Source: Geothrix rubra (GTDB taxonomy: Bacteria > Acidobacteriota > Holophagae > Holophagales > Holophagaceae). Taken from it: DNA of 64,000 nucleotides. This document shows, piece after piece, positions 62,497 through 64,000 of the stretch. The stretch spans positions 248,001-312,000 of the forward strand of contig NZ_BSDD01000002.1 in assembly GCF_030268065.1 (NCBI RefSeq). Reading direction: 5' to 3'. The notes beneath the pieces were generated by a model. The model was not told where the DNA came from. It searched no databases and was given only the letters and a program-made list of their open reading frames with translations. The translations under genes and the position numbers were made by a program. Numbering within the stretch: position 1 is the stretch's first letter; every line of letters starts with the position of its first letter.

Positions 62497-63036
62497 ATGA
62501 CCTCGCCCTCCCCACTGGAGACGGAGCTGAAGCTGCGGATCCCCGCCACGGCCCCCTACCGGCCGCTGCTGATTGCCCTGGGCTTCCGGGAGACGGTGCC
62601 CGCCCAGCCCGAATCCAGCGTCCTCTGGGATCGACGCGGGGAACTGCGGGCCGCCGGCTCGGCCCTTCGCCTCCGCCGCTACGCGGGCCGGACGCGACTC
62701 ACCTGGAAGGGCCCCAAGGTCCCCGATGCGCTGCTGAAGATCCGTCCGGAGCTCGAGACCGGCGTGGAGGATGGCGAGGCCCTGGAGGGCATCCTCCGCG
62801 CACTGGGCCTTGAACCGGTGATGGTCCTGGAGAAGGTGCGCGCCGTCTGGTCCCGCGACGAGCTGGTGGCCTGCCTCGACGAGACGCCCTTCGGCTGCTA
62901 CCTGGAGCTGGAGGGCGATCCCCAGGCCATCCGGAGCGCCATGGAGGGCCTGGGCCTGGCCCCGGATCGGGCCGAGCCCCGGAGCTACCCGGAGCTGTAC
63001 CAGAGCCAGGGGCTCGGCACTATTCGGCCTCGCTGA
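62497..63036 (+). CDS. CYTH-domain protein (triphosphate tunnel metalloenzyme)
   Basis: About 179 residues. It begins with the signature ExExK (LETELKLRIP). The tunnel residues follow: LRLRRYAGRTRLTWKGPK, LLKIRPELETGV, KVRAVWSRDELVACLDE and GCYLELEGDPQAI. Family members are thiamine triphosphatases, tripolyphosphatases or class IV adenylate cyclases; here the substrate cannot be told. ATG 62497 follows GAGGAG; GTG 62488 is possible. Its end overlaps the convergent lipase-like gene by 17 bases. Confidence 0.87.
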   Translation: MTSPSPLETELKLRIPATAPYRPLLIALGFRETVPAQPESSVLWDRRGELRAAGSALRLRRYAGRTRLTWKGPKVPDALLKIRPELETGVEDGEALEGILRALGLEPVMVLEKVRAVWSRDELVACLDETPFGCYLELEGDPQAIRSAMEGLGLAPDRAEPRSYPELYQSQGLGTIRPR

Positions 63037-64000
63037 AGACGAGGTCCCGCTCCTTCCCGCCCGGCCAGGTGAGGACCAGGGTGCGGTTCAGGATGGAGGG
63101 TTCGGTCCGTCCCGCCCCGGCCTTCAGGGCCGCGACGGGCGGCGTGGTGCGGACCGTGTGGACCGCCACGGTGAGGCCCGCCGCCGCGGCGGCCAGGGGC
63201 AGGGCCCGCCCCCGGGCGAGGCCCCGGGCTTCGGCGAGGGCCACCGGTGCGCTGCGGTCCCCGGGGAAGGCGGCCGTGAGGAAGTAGGCATCCTCGCCCT
63301 GGGCGCTGAGCTGCATGCGCCACAGGCCCGGCTCGGGATGGGCCACGGAAAGGGTGCTCCCGACCGCGCCGGGGAAGGCCTCATCGCCAGTCCCCTCCTC
63401 GCCGGGGGCGTCCGGGCGCAGCCGCCCCGGGCGTCCGCCCAGGGGCCGCGAGAAGGCGTGGAGCCGCCCCGAGGGCGAGATGAGGAGGGTCCGGCGGGGT
63501 GTGCCGGCCGTTTCCAGCAGCACCCTCAGGAGGGGCTGCCCAGCCTCCACGGGGAAGGTGGCCTCGGCCATGCCTCCCTCCGTGCGGCCGCCCCGGTAGA
63601 GGCGGTCCAGGGGAAGGGAGGGTTCGGGCAGCGGGGCCGCAGCCATGGCCGGGGCCGGCGCCGCCATGGGAACTGGCTGGGCAAGGCAAGCCTGGAGGGA
63701 GGGCCAGGCGTTGCTCCCCTGCTTGACCTCGGCGTGGTTCCAGCTGCGGGTGAACAGCCGGGCCTGCTGGTAGGGCAGGTCCGTGGCATCCAGGGGCACC
63801 ACCCCGTCGCTGGACCGGCCGATGGCGATCCCCCCGTACCAGTACGAGCTGAACCAGGGACCGGCCTTGGTCCCCCCGGCGGTGTAGGTGGGCACCACGC
63901 GGGAGGCGGCGAGGGCGTCGGTCTGCGCCCGGAAGGCGGCCATGTAGCCCGTCTGCAGCACCCGGTTGCCGTCGTTGCGGGAGCCCAGGAGGTCCGCCAG
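63020..64000 (-). CDS. Lipase-like alpha/beta hydrolase with C-terminal beta domain (5' end outside window)
   Basis: The frame runs open off the right edge; only the C-terminal ~326 residues are seen. The C-terminal part of a triacylglycerol-lipase core is recognisable: the acidic residue in GRSSDGVVPLDATDLP and the His in SWNHAEVKQGSNAWPSL, followed by a linker and a beta-rich P-domain-like module (~190 residues). The nucleophile Ser must lie upstream. Export is probable for this architecture but the signal region is not visible. Confidence 0.68.
   Translation of the reverse strand: MADLLGSRNDGNRVLQTGYMAAFRAQTDALAASRVVPTYTAGGTKAGPWFSSYWYGGIAIGRSSDGVVPLDATDLPYQQARLFTRSWNHAEVKQGSNAWPSLQACLAQPVPMAAPAPAMAAAPLPEPSLPLDRLYRGGRTEGGMAEATFPVEAGQPLLRVLLETAGTPRRTLLISPSGRLHAFSRPLGGRPGRLRPDAPGEEGTGDEAFPGAVGSTLSVAHPEPGLWRMQLSAQGEDAYFLTAAFPGDRSAPVALAEARGLARGRALPLAAAAAGLTVAVHTVRTTPPVAALKAGAGRTEPSILNRTLVLTWPGGKERDLVFSEAE

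Overview
The window is 64 kb of very GC-rich (visibly about 70%) chromosomal DNA, densely packed with genes and with many 4-base ATGA/GTGA overlaps. Lipopolysaccharide-type genes (kdsA, gmhA), outer-membrane barrels, a TonB receptor with an N-terminal carboxypeptidase-regulatory domain (the Oar-like type abundant in Acidobacteriota), complex I genes and c-type haem motifs point to a Gram-negative respiring bacterium. My best inference is Acidobacteriota, probably near Holophaga/Geothrix; this rests on gene style, not on a search. I see no rRNA, tRNA, CRISPR array, phage module or intact insertion sequence.

Layout. 1-3.2 kb: a gene tail, a hairpin-dense stretch carrying partial copies of the nuoD 3' end, then nuoABCD on the minus strand. 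3.3-6.8 kb: an ACP / dehydratase / ketosynthase / inactive-ketosynthase / SPOR operon, resembling a minimal type II polyketide or aryl-polyene core. 6.8-13.2 kb: an NFACT protein whose 3' end is also partly duplicated, a REC-GGDEF protein, a DUF2339-DUF3999 pair and a 267-bp MITE inserted exactly at two convergent stop codons. 13.2-15.4 kb: an Lrp regulator, monooxygenase, EamA transporter and isochorismatase-like hydrolase, translationally chained. 15.5-19.4 kb: kdsA, an acetyltransferase, an Mtd1-like methylene-THF dehydrogenase and an endonuclease III fused to a BtuF-like domain. 19.4-23 kb: thioredoxin-fold proteins and dsbD. 23.1-28.1 kb: HD protein, PTPS-like protein, polysaccharide deacetylase, ftsK.

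28.3-36.3 kb: a triple-rhodanese protein with a CxxCH haem motif beside a membrane protein ending in a P460-like CxxCH domain, then gmhA, hemW, transporters, an aminopeptidase, dedA and smpB. 36.4-41.5 kb: a phosphate-binding-like protein with a porin, riboflavin synthase, an amino-acid permease and DUF58. 41.5-52.6 kb: housekeeping genes (cdd, def-fmt, a PpiD-like foldase, serS, ansA), a large TPR protein, an orphan ABC ATPase that seems to start at CTG, and a seven-repeat secreted protein. 52.6-57 kb: a barrel / TonB receptor / barrel operon. 57-64 kb: a YoaK-family membrane protein, a CarH-like B12-binding MerR regulator, an unknown protein, a response regulator, an anchored unknown protein, a CYTH protein and a truncated lipase-like gene.

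The most unusual items are the duplicated gene 3' ends separated by short hairpin spacers (nuoD and NFACT), the MITE on two stop codons, the Nth-BtuF fusion, the haem-rhodanese neighbourhood, the ketosynthase partner that has lost its catalytic residues, and a set of genes with a -10-like hexamer exactly six bases before ATG, suggesting leaderless mRNAs.
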